64,000 nucleotides of DNA from Termitomyces sp. T153 (GCA_018296165.2 JACKQL020000015.1:372001-436000), one strand, 5' to 3'. Shown: positions 1-12,361, numbered from the stretch's first letter. The notes: generated from the letters alone by a model not told the origin. A program made the numbers and translations.

Positions 1-1674
1 GAGGTTGTTGCAAATGTGGGTGGGTGGCAATGGAGAGAAGCACTGCTCACTTCTTGGAGAAGGCATCAGCAACTTTTAGGGTACTCTGGAGAGATTACTT
101 TGCATGGGGTTTGTTTCTGGGTACTCCATTGATGTGGTCCCCGCTTGATAAACATCTTCCAGCATAGGGGCAGGGTTGTATGAAGTGTGGGGCTGGTGTC
201 ATAGGTCCCCTTGGTTGGATATCGGAGTCAGAGTGGGGGCCCCAGAGTCATGCTGCTAGAATCCAGAGTGGGTCAGAGAGGTGGATTGGGGCAGCTTTGA
301 GTCGGCGCAGGGTTATTTGGGTCATTGGTCCTAGCAGGGAAGTCCTCCATAGATGTTGGAGTGTATGCTCTTTGGATTGTCAGAATGTTTAAGTGGGTTG
401 ATTGACAGTCTCTGGGATGATGGTGGAGCTTCTCCCTCCCTTATGTGAACAGGTCAGCGATTTTAGAGTACTTTGGGAACTACTTTGTATAGGACCATTT
501 TTCCTATAGTTAGTTCAGGGTAACTCCTATGCTGGGGGTTCCTTTATGGGAGGTGGCAGAGTCTGGTGGCAGAGTTTACATCTGGGGGTGGTGTGCAGGG
601 AGAGTTGGCATCGAGGGTCTTTAATGTCGGAGGTTCCAGATTGTATGGGAGAAGGTGTTGAGATAGTAGGCAGGTGCTGAAATAGTGGGTGGGGTCCAGA
701 GTTGTTCTTCATTGAGAGTTGGGGTGCCATAGTTCTCCTTGTTAACTTTGGGCTGTGCTTTGAGCAGCGGGGCGGGGGTGCATAGCCATTTCTTTCTTGA
801 CCACCTAGAAGCTTGGGGATTTCTTGGTCTTGTTCCAGGGTTGTTGGGGTCAGGTCAGAGGTGTCGGGGCCCCTTCATTTGTTGGTGGAGGTGACGGCCA
901 AGTCAACCGGGGGTCCTCACTGATCCCAGAAGTGGGTTCTGTAATTGGGGGGTAGCATCAGTCTCGGAATCTTGCGTCATTGTGGGTGGGGTTGCTGGGT
1001 TGAGTTTGATTCCAGTTGGCAGTGGGGCTAGCTTTGGAGGGTGGACTTTCTCAGGGATGGGTGTGAAAGTCAGATGATTTGGTGGCAGGGTTCTGCTATC
1101 AGGGTTGTGGGCAGACTCGATATTGTCGGAAACCCGCTGGGTTTGTTCCTGATGGTGTATGGGGCTGCTGTGGGTTGGAGGGTCCAAAGGCGGGGTTCAG
1201 GAGAACATGTTCTTGGAGGTCTTGTTGTTGTCTTGGGTGAGGTTGGCAATTGGTTTTTCATGTGATGAGCAACTTTCCACAGCAGGGCTTTTGCTATTGT
1301 TGTTGGAGGGGTGAGGGTGCAGTGTTGGAGAAGTTGTCAAGCACTGGGTCAAATTGCCGCCGGGGTTTTGGGTGAAGCTTTGGTGATGTCAGGGTCGGCC
1401 TCTGTGAGGGGCAGAGCTGGCGGAGATGGTGGGGGAGTGTGGGAGCTATAAGAGGGTGTCCATAGATAGAGCCGTTGTATGGATGTAACTGGGGTGGGAG
1501 GGACATTTTGTGTCAGATCTGCAACTCAATGTGCCTTGGCAAATTGGGTGGGGCAATATGAATTATAGTGGTTTCCAGGCATGGGCCAGTCATAGACATC
1601 AGAGGTGTTTGTCAGATGTGTGTGCGGGGTTAGTGCAGACATCACAAGCAGGGTAAGGGAGAGTCTTGAGATTA
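1..1674. repeat. Internal part of repeat family B, copy 1
   Basis: This stretch is strongly G/T-rich on the plus strand and aligns by eye with about 17195-18580. Shared landmarks are the 'ggcatcagcaa' and 'ggggtttgtttctgggtact' words near its start and the 'aactcaatgtgccttggcaa' word near 1520. It abuts a long LTR at 1675. Minus-strand reading frames are proline-, threonine- and serine-rich and broken by stops, and I recognise no gag, protease, reverse transcriptase or integrase motif. It may be the internal region of a non-autonomous LTR element or a decayed gag-proximal region. Confidence 0.55.
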
Positions 1675-2818
1675 TGTCAGGTTCCACTGACCACAGGGGC
1701 TCAGCTACACTGGGTGAGTCCTTACTAGGTGGATGCAATTCCCTGCACTGACAACTGGGCACTTGGAGGTGTTCCAAACACTGGGGACCTGTGAGGATAG
1801 CCAGAGGAAATTGATCCAGATAAGTCTGGGGAGGTCCGGAGGAGTAGAGGATGAGTTGCGGGGAAGGGGGACAGGCTTGGCGGGGTTCAGGCATAGTCCA
1901 TGTGTGAGTATTGTGGGTGCAGAGGAGGCGGAGGCTATGCAGATGACAGGAGTGGAGCTGGAGTTCTGACAGGGGATCAACAGGGATTGGTGGGGTTCAG
2001 AGCCGAGCATATAGCAGGGTCCAGGGTTGGTAAAGAGTGTCAGAGGTTTGTAATTGTAACTGTGGAGTTTGTGAGGATGTTATGGTTGAGAGGACTTGAA
2101 CATAATAGACAGAATCAAATGAGACGAGATGGAGTTGAATGGAATGAGACAAAGACAAGACAAAAATGAGAATAGATTCAGGCAGAGACATGGAACAATA
2201 ACAAAAAGATAATGGAATAGAGGCAAGATAAGACTGGGAGACTGAGAATAGGGAAAACGAGACACGGGACACAAAACACGAGAAGAAACAATCAGAAACA
2301 CATCAGGAAAGGCCAGTAAGTAGGTAGTTAATCTCAAGACTAGAGTATGAGGAGCTACTTTATGTCTTATATACTGACTACTGAAGAGCTCTGGGGATGT
2401 CGGCTGTGGTGGCGGGGCTTGGCGGAGCTCAACGGAGTCAACAGGTGTCGGCTATGACCAGAGGGTGGGCCGCATTGATATGTTGATGGGATCAATTGTG
2501 ATGCAGTCCATTCCGAGGTTGTCATGATACCCCAGGGTAAGTTGGGGGAGCCAGAGTGTTGAGTTGATGACGTGTAATGGGGTCAGGCATGGTGGGGGAG
2601 TGGCCCCAGGGGCTCAGGAAGTCCAGGGGAAGTGCCGGCGGCTGCGGGGAATATGTCGGAGTTGGCCAGGGGGCCATCAGAGTTAGCTGAGAATGCGTTG
2701 GAGTTAGCCAGAGTAGGTGCGGAGTGCTGGGGAAGTTTGACAAAGCATCAGAGGGGGGTTCTGGGGGGACAGGGGTTTGTCGGGCAATGTACAGGGCTTC
2801 AGGGAACAGGTCATGACA
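1675..2818. repeat. LTR of family B, copy 1 (1144 bp)
   Basis: The unit starts TGTCAGG and ends ATGACA, giving 5-bp terminal inverted repeats TGTCA/TGACA. It aligns along its length with 18581-19848 and more distantly with 20400-21700, for example 'gaccacaggggctcagc' near the start and the 'gttggccagggggccatc' region near the end. The downstream edge directly meets the left LTR of element A at 2819. No coding capacity is apparent. Confidence 0.7.
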
Positions 2819-3545
2819 GCACCCACAGTTGGCACCACACTAAGTCGAGGTCAAAGTTGAGGAGGCTTATCGCTAAGCCTGGGTTGAAGGCAATAAAAAG
2901 AGTGAAAGAGGCAAAGTGAAATCTCTTGCTGGTAAGCTCAAAGATAGCAGTTCTCTGATTGTTCATTCTTTAGTGTCTATGTACAGTCAGTATTTATATG
3001 TTTCAAAGTATAGTATGGGAAAGTAAACAAATAGGCACCACTAGTGACAGCATCTGTCACTGTGTTTAGAGTGCATACGAGGCGTCAGTCTGTAACTAAG
3101 TGAAAAATCATAGGTGAAGTCTTGGCAGCACCTAATTGCAAGTGAAACCAAAAGTAATGAGTCTGATGTCAATACCTGAAGCGTAGACGCCATTCAAGTA
3201 TGTTGGTAAGCTCAGCAAAAGAAATGATAGTAAAAAGGTATGTGTCTGATAACTTGTCCATATATAGTAAGAGACACCGTTTTGTCACTAGAGTCGCTAG
3301 GGTCACTAATAATCATCACTAGGGAGGGTCTAGGCCTTGATAATTTAGGCCCAAGTTCCAGCCTCCATGTGATGTTTCTCATGATTGGTAAGTCTCGCAG
3401 TCACTAAAGTCTCATGCTTTGGTCCAATCCTCAGGCTAAGTCTTGTGTGCTGAGTGTTGTGACTTGTGTTGGATTCAAGGTAGTCAGCTGCTGCTAAGTC
3501 CAAAATGCCAAAAAAATGGTGCTCAGCAATAACTGGGGCTCATCA
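2819..3545 (-). repeat. 3' LTR of element A (727 bp)
   Basis: It matches 12866-13592 without any indel. On the element's sense (minus) strand it begins TGATGAGCCCC. The outer end is not a clean CA, so the edge is uncertain by a few bases. Almost all differences from the other LTR are transitions at CG, TG or CA dinucleotides. Confidence 0.85.
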
Positions 3546-3555
3546 TCCTCCCCCA
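3546..3555 (-). other. Polypurine tract of element A
   Basis: The plus strand reads tcctccccca immediately inside the left LTR. On the element's sense strand this is a purine run next to the 3' LTR, the expected plus-strand primer site. It supports minus-strand orientation of the element. Confidence 0.55.
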
Positions 3556-3717
3556 TACTGAAATATTGACTGTCCTCAGTCAACTCCAAAAATCATGTGC
3601 TTGATCACTTGGTCCATGCGCCAGAGGGATTCAGATAAAATTGGCTGGCAGTATTGCTTGAACTTCATCCCCACTTTCTTCTCATCTACTCTCCACTACA
3701 ATCTTGATCTTATCGCT

Positions 3718-5743
3718 ATGTCCGATCTTTCCTCTCAGTTCAAAAAGACTATGATGGCCCATGCCTTCCTGGAACATGTCAACCGATTGCTCATTGTGGC
3801 TCGTGCTTCCTTGGTGAAGGATCCTCACTTGGCAGTCACTGCTATCTTTCAGACATGGCTGCAGTGGTTCAAGACCGTGGGGAGTGGGGTTGAGTGGCCA
3901 GAGTTGGTGACTGTCGAGAGGGAGTGTCGCCAACTATACAAGCAGTACAAGGGGGAGGAATGGGTCTGCCCATTTGATGTCCACTTTGTAAGTCTCTTCT
4001 TTTCTTCTCTTAGTGACATGTCTAATGTGATCACTAGGCACCGGTCAATCCCTCCTTGGAGTTCCTAATGGACGACCTTACAGCAGGAATGATGGTAAGT
4101 GCCCTGGCAGTCGCTAGCACTAGCAACACTGCTAAGGTATGTCAGCTTTTTGAAGACTTGTTGCCAAATGACCAGTTCTTCTTCCAGCACCTGGTAGGTG
4201 CATTAGCAGTGCCGAGGAGGGAGTGATGGAGTGAGGGTCACAGGGGTGAGGAGGCAGCAAATTGTGGGGACATTCAAGAGGCGGGTCCCTTGACTCCCAA
4301 GGCAGCAGCTGGCGGCATTGCTAGGGGGTTAGTGATATCGCCACAATTGGTGACAACCCCAAGGAGCAAAGGGAAGGAGAAGGCAAAGGCACGAGATGAG
4401 GAGGACAAGGATATTGAGGTGAGTCTTCTTCTTTCTTTTTTGCTAACTCTTGGTGACGGTCGCTAACTGCTCTTGCAGGAACAAATTGAAGAAACGTTTA
4501 CCAACAAGCCCTTGGCAACCCTTCTTTGTTGGCAAAAAGCCTCGATGGTGGTGGACACTGGCCTGGGAGCTGGGGTGAAGTTGGAGAAGGCAAAGGAAAG
4601 GTAACAGTGTTGCTAGAGAAGCGACAAGAGTATAAGCACACGCAAGGAGTGGTAAGCACTTAGCAATTGTTTCTTTCTTCATTGCTAACAACTTCCTCTA
4701 GTGCAACAACTGCTGGGCTGATAATGACTCAGAGGGCTGCTGGTACCCCATGGGGGTCCAGCCCTGTTATCGTTGCAACAGCATGAGGAAAAGCTGCTTG
4801 CACAGCAGACAGTCATCAAGGAGCACTGGCAGCAAGTTTGCTAAGAAGATAGCAACAAAGGCGGCATCAGTAAGGAATGCAAGGGCTTTAATAGAGCAAC
4901 AGTGGGAGTTAGCGAGAAGAGGGGAGTCCATTGAGCTCAAGCCTTCTAGCTTGAGCTTGCCGACATCGCAGGAGAAGGTGATGAGTGGGAATAGTGGGGG
5001 CGCTAAGACAAAGAGTAAGGAGTGGGTAGAGAGCTATGAGGACAGTGGCGACAATGGCAGCGACAACAACAACAACAAAGTGCCTCTGGCACAAAAATGA
5101 GCAGCAAGTCCTGCATCAGTTGCTAGTGCTAAGCAGCCCCAAATGGTCACTAGCAAGGAGGGAGAGGGGGATGTGGAGATGAGGGAGACGACTCTCTTAG
5201 TGATGGTCGCTGAGGTGGAGTGGGAGGCAAGCGACATGGAGGTCAAGAGCGAGGAAGAGTTCAAGGCTGCCCCAGCCGCCATCAAGGAAGATGAGGAGGA
5301 GGAATGGGCTGAGGAGGTCAAAGTCCAATGATGGGTAAGTTCTTCCTTTTTGCTATCTTCTTGATCACTAACTGCTTTGCTAGAGGATCTGGAGCGACAC
5401 TCCATTGCACCAGGTTGGTGACAATGAGCTGGAGTGGTTGGGCAAGGATCTGGGTTGGCCGATGCCACTAACATCAGCAGCATTGCTAGTGGATTTCGAC
5501 GAGAGGGCAGCAGAAGTGGAACAGCAGTTCCAGAGGGAGCTGGAGGCTGCCAGAGAGGAGTTGTTAGCAGCGCGGGCCCATTACGCTGTCACCAAGCAAA
5601 TGTTGGTGACCCTGGCAGGATATTGGTGAGACTGTCAGGCCTTCCTGGCCTGGCAGGAGGAGAACAACATCAGGGAAGGAGACTGGGAAGAGGCAGAGGA
5701 TTCCGTGGAGGTGCCTGACAATGACGCTGACCTCGACTCTTAG
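3718..5743 (+). pseudogene. Antisense accessory gene of element A: Cys-cluster, acidic and coiled-coil protein with introns
   Basis: Reading plus, opposite to gag-pol, a gene-like chain runs from ATG 3718 to TAG 5743. At least five consensus introns can be placed: 3988-4037, 4095-4136, 4419-4478, 4652-4701 and 5335-5383. The N-terminal exon is helical. A basic/acidic linker follows. At 4702-4797 there is a cysteine cluster with spacing C-X2-C-X8-C-X8-C-X2-C-X6-C, which could bind zinc. Then come a basic tail, a Glu-rich stretch (about 5150-5330) and a coiled coil (about 5405-5625) ending in an acidic tail. In-frame TGA codons at 4224 and 5627 sit where CGA would fit, so the copy is probably inactivated by CpG decay. 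The function is unknown. Because it is antisense, its introns would not be spliced out of the element's genomic RNA. A related but different chain lies at 13593-14442. Confidence 0.6.
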
Positions 5744-6186
5744 CACCAGTCACCTCCTATATATAATTTTCTTCTAGTTTTCATAGTACAGACACAGACT
5801 AGCCCCCTTAAGGGGCCCCAAAATGTTTAATACTTTGGCAACAATTCAGAGTCTGAGAGAAACCAAACAAAACAAAAACAAGATCAATGGGGTATTACGC
5901 ACTGGCAACCATCCCCTAATGCTAGCAACACATGAAGGCAAACGCTCAGTAGATCATCATGGCAAAATACCTCTAGAGGTATGCCAAGTGCTGGCAACAG
6001 CAGGGCCAAGCGCAGCATTGAAACAAGAGAAGAATGTAAAATAATGTGTCTGTGAAAGGCTTCTGAACCGAAGTAACAACAATGAAAGAGTAGCAAAAAC
6101 AAAAGGACTTAATGTTTTTTTTTGTAAGGTATTCATGATAGTTTTTCTGGATAATAGGAGTTGGCACAATAAGAAATGAAGCAGAG

Positions 6187-7330
6187 TCAAGATAAGTCGC
6201 TAAGGCTTAGCAAAAGGTAGTTTTCTTCTTCACTGGTGGCATTGCCAGTATCATTGTTGTCGACGAGTTCAGTTTGCTCCAGTTCTCTGAGTTGAGAGGT
6301 GTTGATGTTGAAAGCATTGCTAGGCACTGTTATGTGTTCTCTAGTGAAATAGGGAACTAAACAAAAGACAGCAATGGGACAATGCAGTATGGAGCCATCT
6401 AGTTCACAAATAATGTAAGCACCTCCACAGTTGCGAGAGATTACCACTAAGGGGCCTAAGTAACAAGGCTTCATCTTCTTGTTATGCGTTACCTTGATTC
6501 TAGTATTCCTCATCAGTACAAGGTTGCCTGCTTTGAAGTTGTAATTGCAGATCATAGTGGTGTGTTCTGTTTTGAAGCGAATGGCTGCTAGGCAATGAGC
6601 ACTAAGAATGTGACTGTGAAGGCAGTTGAGATCCTCTTGGCAGCATTGAAGATCAATTGCTTGGTGAGCTATGAGGTCTGTTGTCAACAATAGCAAGTTT
6701 GGTGGCGGTTGCAAATATGTCGCTTCTATTATGTTGGCTGATAAGAGAGGGTGGGTGCTGGTTGTTGCAAAGTAGGGGAGCAACCCATTCACTTGTGAAC
6801 GGTAACCCATTCTGACCAAATTACAGAGTAAGTAGCAGTACTCCACCTGGACTGATCACCATCCACTGCTTTGAAGAGGGCTTGGCAAACATTGAAATGG
6901 GGCTGCTTGACTATTCCGTTAGCATGCTTATTGTAACCAGAGATTTGGATGTAGTGCAAGTTATACTTCCTTGCCAAGTAGGTAACTGCCTTTAGGATGG
7001 GAGGTCCATTGTCAGTAATGATTTCACTAAGCGCTCCCCAATGACAGATGACATCTTCATACAGCCACCTAGCAATAGCTTCGGTGTTCTCTCTGGCGAG
7101 CATACAAAACTCGGGGTAATGAGTTAGCAAACAACATCCTTGAATGATATATTTGAACTTATTGGAGGGAGGCATGACCATGGTGTCCACGTATATCTTG
7201 CTGAACAAGGGTGCTGGCATAGCAACAGTTGGCGGGATGAGAACTTTGGTCATCTGGTGTATTTGGCAGAGGTGGCAAGTCCAAAGGTACCATACTATAT
7301 CAGTGCTAACTTGAGGCCACCAAAATTGTT
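6187..7330 (-). pseudogene. Integrase of element A, with C-terminal GPY/F-like module
   Basis: The 5' part has a CHLC-type zinc-finger remnant near 7285 followed by the integrase core (6789-7253). The first two acidic residues of the DDE triad are visible in 'YVDTM' and 'ITDNGPP'. At the third position the expected Glu of the conserved G-x-V-E-R-P-H motif reads 'GIVKQPH', so Glu is replaced by Lys. The C-terminal frame (6187-6846) shows 'YLGPLVVISR' and a 'LVPYF' end, typical of the GPY/F region that follows the core in Gypsy integrases. The two parts are in different frames. The enzyme would insert cDNA into chromosomes, but this copy cannot be functional. Confidence 0.8.
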
Positions 7331-7887
7331 CTAAAAGGGCTGAGTAGTGAAAAGTCCTTTATTACCCAAGTTGTCATGCGTGGCTTTCAAGACCCGTAAG
7401 TGGCTAGCAATAGGCACAAACAGCTTATGAGCACCATCTCAACTTCTTTGCCAAAGTTTGCCTCTGGTAGTGAAGAACATAGAGGCATAGTAAACAAAGT
7501 GGCATAGTCTTTGTCACTAAGGCCCTCAGGTTTGATGAGATTGTGAAGCCATTTTTCAACTAGAAGTATGTGAGCATCGCTGGCAATAGCTTTGGCACTG
7601 TGAGGTACATTGCTATAAGTAGTGGTGCCATCATCTCAGAGAGGCTGAATATTGTTGCTGGTTGCTAACTGGGGGGCAGTGCCTGTGTCACTGGCAAAAG
7701 TCACTAAAGGATGCAAATAATCATACTTGGCCAGAGGAGGTAGGCAATGGGAAACTGTGGAAACTTGGTGAAGTAGCGGCAGTGGTAGCTGAACTTGGTG
7801 AATGAACCCATGTAGGTGATCTATCCAATTCTCATAAACAGAGCTGTTGCTATTGTCAGCTGGAGAGTTACCAGGCTGTGGCGGGCA

Positions 7888-8319
7888 TCACAAAAGACCA
7901 TCAGGGCCATGGAAAGTTCCTTTGATGTGGACCAGCTCAAAGTGAAACATCAAAATTGCCATAATCCAGCAGTTCATGCTAGTGGAAGGCTGGATGTCAG
8001 GGTTCTGAAGCATACCCTTAATGTAGCAAGTGTCAACTTCGATGATAAGGTTCCTAACACCAATGAGGTACATCTGTAAAGCTTGTAGCGCTTGATAAAG
8101 GCCATAGAGTTCTAACTTGGGCTGACTGAATCTGGCTTCTCTGTCATTTAGTGTAATTGATCCAAAGTGGTTGTAGCAGCATTCCTTGCAATTGTCGCTA
8201 GTGCACTGGCAAAGGTAATATCTGACCACTATGTACGAAGTGTCCACTGCTAGGATGACAGGGTCAGGCAATTCATAGTCAATAGGAACTAGGGGCTTAG
8301 CATCTTGTAAGGCTTTCAC
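7888..8319 (-). pseudogene. RNase H region of element A pol
   Basis: The frame lies directly between reverse transcriptase and integrase. It contains 'ILAVDTSYIVVRYYL' and 'KLELYGLYQALQ', matching the D...E pattern of Gypsy RNase H domains (a first Asp after a beta strand, then Glu in the following helix), and 'IEVDTCYIKGML' with a further Asp. It would degrade RNA in RNA:DNA hybrids during reverse transcription. Stops separate it from the RT frame. Between 7330 and 7888 the pol frame is too broken to assign. Confidence 0.65.
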
Positions 8320-8400
8320 AAGGTCATGTTGAGCATTTATCTGGTCAGGGCCAAACTCAAAAGGGACGCCAACATAAGTAAGTTTTGTTAGGTTGTTGGC

Positions 8401-9321
8401 TCAATGGGCAAAGTTCTTGACAAAAATCCTAAGTACTCCAACTGTGCCCAAAAAGGCTTGGACTTCTGATAGCGACTTGCAAGGGCCCCACTGCTCAATT
8501 AGGGCTAAGCAACTTTTGTCAGGGATTTGTCTGCTAGGAGTGCAAACATGACCTAGAATCTTGAAAGTTGGGGCACAAAGAACCAGTTTGTGACCAGAAA
8601 AAGTGCCACCGCAATATTTTATTCGCTGGAGAACCCTGTTGAGAAGTTCAAAGAACTCCCATAGCGCTAGGCAAATGTTTGGATTAGCAGGATGCTTTGC
8701 AGGTTTACCATTAACGATCTTCCAGTCCTTGGGTCCTTTAATGCCAACATCGTCGATAAAGCTGAGCACATTATGGGGGATCTCTGGCTGCAAAATGAAA
8801 GTAATATTGTCATGAAAAATAGGCACAGAGCTGGTCCATCCCATCAGCAAGGTTACTAAGCAAAGAGCACCAAACAGAGTCTGGAATGTCATTAAGTCAC
8901 ATGAAGCGGGGTCAATAAGTTGCTCGTCGTAGCCAACATAGAGGTCAAGAGTGGTGCCACAGATGCATCCAGCAAAAGATTCTGCAACGTGGTCTGGAAA
9001 GGGTGGTACTCCAGAATGGTGAATGGTGACATAGTTTAGCGGCTCAAGACTGTGCACAATTCTGAGCTTACCATTCTTCTTGAGAACACAAAACCATCTC
9101 CAGCAGTAAGCAGAGTTCAAAGGTTCATAAACACCAGCACTAATCTTGTCACGAATAATCTTGCATACTTCCTTTTCTAGTCCTGGGGGTATGGGGCAAT
9201 TATGCTGGACCCATGGTACATGTGGAATTGTTGGTATGCATACTGGTGGGAAAAAGTTGGGGTGCAAACTTCCTTGTTCAGAATCTTTCCAAGCAAAAGC
9301 TTTTTCCTGCTTGGTGACCAT
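8401..9321 (-). pseudogene. Reverse transcriptase of element A pol
   Basis: This is a 306-codon frame with clear RT blocks: 'VLKKNGKLRIVHSLEPLN' (fingers), 'TTLDLYVGYDEQ' (block A, catalytic Asp), 'LLMGWTSSVPIFHDNITFIL' and the catalytic box 'SFIDDVGIKGP'. The FIDD variant of the YxDD box is intact. The C-terminal part resembles the thumb and connection, ending in 'FLGTVGVLRIFVKNFAH'. It converts element RNA to cDNA. The frame is long but isolated from gag and integrase by stops, so it is a decayed pol fragment. Confidence 0.85.
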
Positions 9322-9489
9322 GTTGACTAGTATGTTGATTTCGTCAGTAGTGAGGAATCCTGTGTCATGGTCCTTAACAAGTTTTGCTTGTCATTCACTA
9401 GTGAATTGCTTTGTCAGAACAAAAGGTGGTGGATTTGGATTGAGCTGAGGAATTGTTGCTAGCAGATTGCCAATAATCCAGTGCTTGAT

Positions 9490-9957
9490 TCAGAAATCCT
9501 CGCTAACATGGCTGGCAACTGGTTTGGTTTTCATGGCAACAGGTTTGTACTTCTTCTTTACTTGAACTCCTCTTCGCTTAGGGGGTTTGTTAGCAACAAA
9601 CTGAGCGGGAAATGAAATGTTAACGTAGGTGCAGGTAGTGTCTGTAACGTGTGTATCAAGTGGTAAAGTCTGTCCAAGAATCAAGGGATTAGATGTATCA
9701 GCAGAAACCAGATAAGAACAAGGTGGAAGGGACAAATCAGATATGTTGCTAGCCATAGCATAAAGGTATGCTAGCACAGGATTAGTCTGTATGTCAGAAT
9801 TAGTAAGTAAAATGTCGTTGGCCAAATCACAAGAAGCTATACAAGTTGCTAGACCAGTTGAATGGTCATAGCTAATAATGATTGCTATGTCACTATCTTC
9901 TTCATCCCTGCCTTCGACGATGAAAGCAATGGGGTGCTTCTGATTCAAAGCAGACAT
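9490..9957 (-). pseudogene. Protease-RT linker of element A pol
   Basis: A 155-codon minus frame lies between the protease and the RT. It has an acidic, hydrophobic-rich start and a basic C-terminal tail (KPPKRRGVQVKKKYKPVAMKTKPV). Position and composition match the linker that precedes RT in fungal Gypsy polyproteins. No catalytic motif is visible. It is separated from both neighbours by frame breaks. Confidence 0.55.
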
Positions 9958-10204
9958 TTTGGTGGTTGTTCCTTTTGGATTTGCTGCAAGGAAAGGTAGG
10001 GATAGTGCGCTGTTGGCCAGTATTGGGGTCCATGATTGTTATAGTAGTTTTGACATCGCTAAGCATGTTGATCATACTTCAAGTTAATACATCAAAAGGG
10101 CGTCCAAGTAGAATGTCATAGGTGGGAGACTATAAAATGTGGATTTGGAGATAAACTGTAATGTCGCCAATAGTACATGGTACATTTTGAGCAAGTCCTA
10201 GTGA

Positions 10205-11104
10205 TCAGTCCATGGTGCTGTTAGCGCTCTGCATGTTTAAAACTATGTTGGGATTGTAGGATAGTCCCAGGTCACTGGCAATTTTCACTGACATCAAAAT
10301 AATCTGTGAGCCACTGTTGTGAATGCATTCCACTTCCTCTTTGTTGTTGATCAGCATCATTATGGTATGAAGTGACTGAGAATCCTTAGCAACAGTGAGC
10401 ACCACTGGCTCTTCTCCATGGGGTAGCAAATCAATGTAGGCTTTGACGGGGTCAACAGATGCAAAAGGTGCCTTATCCAAGATAAATCTGTTAGCGGTAT
10501 CGACGTTAGATCCTAGCAAAAACTGGGGTCCTTCAATAGTGAAAGTTGGCAATATATCTTCAAAAATGTTGCTGGGGTCCTGTACTGTATTAGCGCTAGT
10601 GCCTACTAGTTGTTTGGGCATAACTGCTGTTCTAAACTGATTCCTGATGTCCTGTGATACTGAGCAAAGTTTGCCAACTGATACTGTAACCTTGGTGCTT
10701 AAAACCCATTTGAAAACTGCCTTGGACTGCTCAATGTCGTAAATGGGTGGCATAGTTTGATATGCGCTGTCATTAGTTCGGTTGGGAGCAGCAAAATTCC
10801 TGTTAGCGGGGGGTACATAGCGACCAGGGATGCCGGAAAACAGATGAATGGGAGGCTGAGCGATGGGTTCCTTAGCAATGGGCAGTTGTTCATTAATGAC
10901 AGTACATTCAGATGCTTTGCCTTTGTCTGCGGGCTTAGCAGCAGGAGCTGAAGCCAAATTGGAAGAGGATGAAGTCACTGAAGTGTCACTAGTTGGGGGT
11001 GTTGCCTTTGGGGTATTGTTTGCTGGTCGATAAGCCTCACGGGGGACTTGTACGCCATCAAACTTTTTGCCAGGTTGCCTGAGTGCAAAGAGTTCACGTT
11101 CCAA
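10205..11104 (-). pseudogene. Gag-pol junction and aspartic protease of element A
   Basis: A 299-codon frame with a low-complexity Ser/Ala/Pro N-terminus. Near the C-terminus is 'VECIHNSGSQIILM', the retropepsin active-site loop in which the expected catalytic Asp of D-S-G reads Asn. The conserved beta-strand context (SGSQI) is kept. Asp to Asn here needs one G-to-A change, so this protease should be inactive. It would mature the polyprotein in a live element. Confidence 0.7.
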
Positions 11105-11290
11105 AGCCTCGATCCATTCTTCCTTGCTTAGTGCTCAGCCCATAGCAACGTCTTGTTGCATTACTTCATGGATTAGTGACTGCTGCATAGCTGCTTGCTC
11201 GGGATCCGGGTTAGTGCTGGAAGAGAGTCTGCTGGTAACAATTTGTCCTGGGTTAAGCCTGTGCCATTCCTCAATGCGTTCCATGTATAG

Positions 11291-12361
11291 TCACTTGCTG
11301 AAATAATTAGAGATCATAGCACCTGATGGTAAAATGATCTTTCCTTTGGCATTCCGATGGACCTTACCCTGTTGAATCATTTGCTCCAGTTTCATACATG
11401 TGTCTTGGACCATAGTGTGACCAATTTCACCACAAAAGTGGCAAGTGCTGTTAGCGAACTGTTGACGAGGTTGGGTATTACCATTGGTCAAAAGAGCTTC
11501 CAAATGTTCCAAGACGCTGACTATCACTGTGGTGGTTGTTAATTCCAAAGTTTCTCACTTAAGCGTAGGCAAAGGGGCGGCTGGTGTGTTAGCAATTGAC
11601 AATGAAATACCACTGGTGCCATTGCTGGTCTTGGTTGTAGAGGTGTCCATTCCCTTTAAAATCCATTTGGCGCCCTTGAAAACTTGGTTAACATCATAAG
11701 GGTCCTCAGAATGGTGGTTGGGAAGAGTGATTTCAAGGCGACGAACGATTTTGGACTGTAGTGACATAGGGATACCTTGTTGGAACAAGCGTCATTCCTC
11801 ATTACAATAGAGTTTACCATTAGCAAGTAACCATCTAGCAATATGTTGGAAATCCCTGTAGTAATCAGAGAACCTTCCCAAAGTCGCTAAGCCACTGTTG
11901 AAAGTCTGGTTGACCAGCCATTCCAAGTTGCCAAGGTTATAATGAGTGCTAGTGTCAGTGCCAGGGTACAGCCTAAGCACTGCCAATTTCCATTCCTGGT
12001 AAGTATATGGTCAGGGAGCGTTGTTGCCAATATTGTCACCAAATTCAGGTAAGCCAAGCCAGGTTTCTGCTGTGTTGTAAGAGACATATCACAATGCATA
12101 TTCCTTCTTCTGGGTGTCGTCAGTGATGGCACAGTCAGCAAAGAGGTATTCTAGTTCCTTGAAGTATTGGGGGAGTTCCCTAGGGCGACTCTCATCCCAT
12201 TTAGGCACAGTTGTGTCGTTGTGTGGTGGCATTCTAGTATGCCAAGTGGCGGAGTCATTGTTCATATTAGCAATTGTTGGGTTTAGCAAAGGAAGGGGGT
12301 TAGTTGGTGATGAAGGAATAGATTGGGCTTCTGGGAAAAAGATAGAGTTGGTCGAGGTCAA
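11291..12361 (-). pseudogene. Gag of element A, with CCHC-like zinc knuckle
   Basis: Several minus frames (12089-12361, 11792-11986, 11555-11788, 11291-11548) follow one another and together have the look of a Gypsy gag: 'PKWDESRPRELPQYFKELEY' near the N-terminal capsid start, then a C-terminal knuckle 'CHFCGEIGHTMVQDTC'. The spacing is C-X2-C-X4-H-X6-C, two residues longer than the usual last interval. At least three frame breaks separate the pieces. Gag forms the virus-like particle and the knuckle binds RNA. Confidence 0.7.

Noticed and set aside
5034..5483. A 149-codon minus frame rich in Leu/Ser across the accessory gene
   Set aside because: It is the complement of Glu/Ala-rich coding sequence and has no motif.
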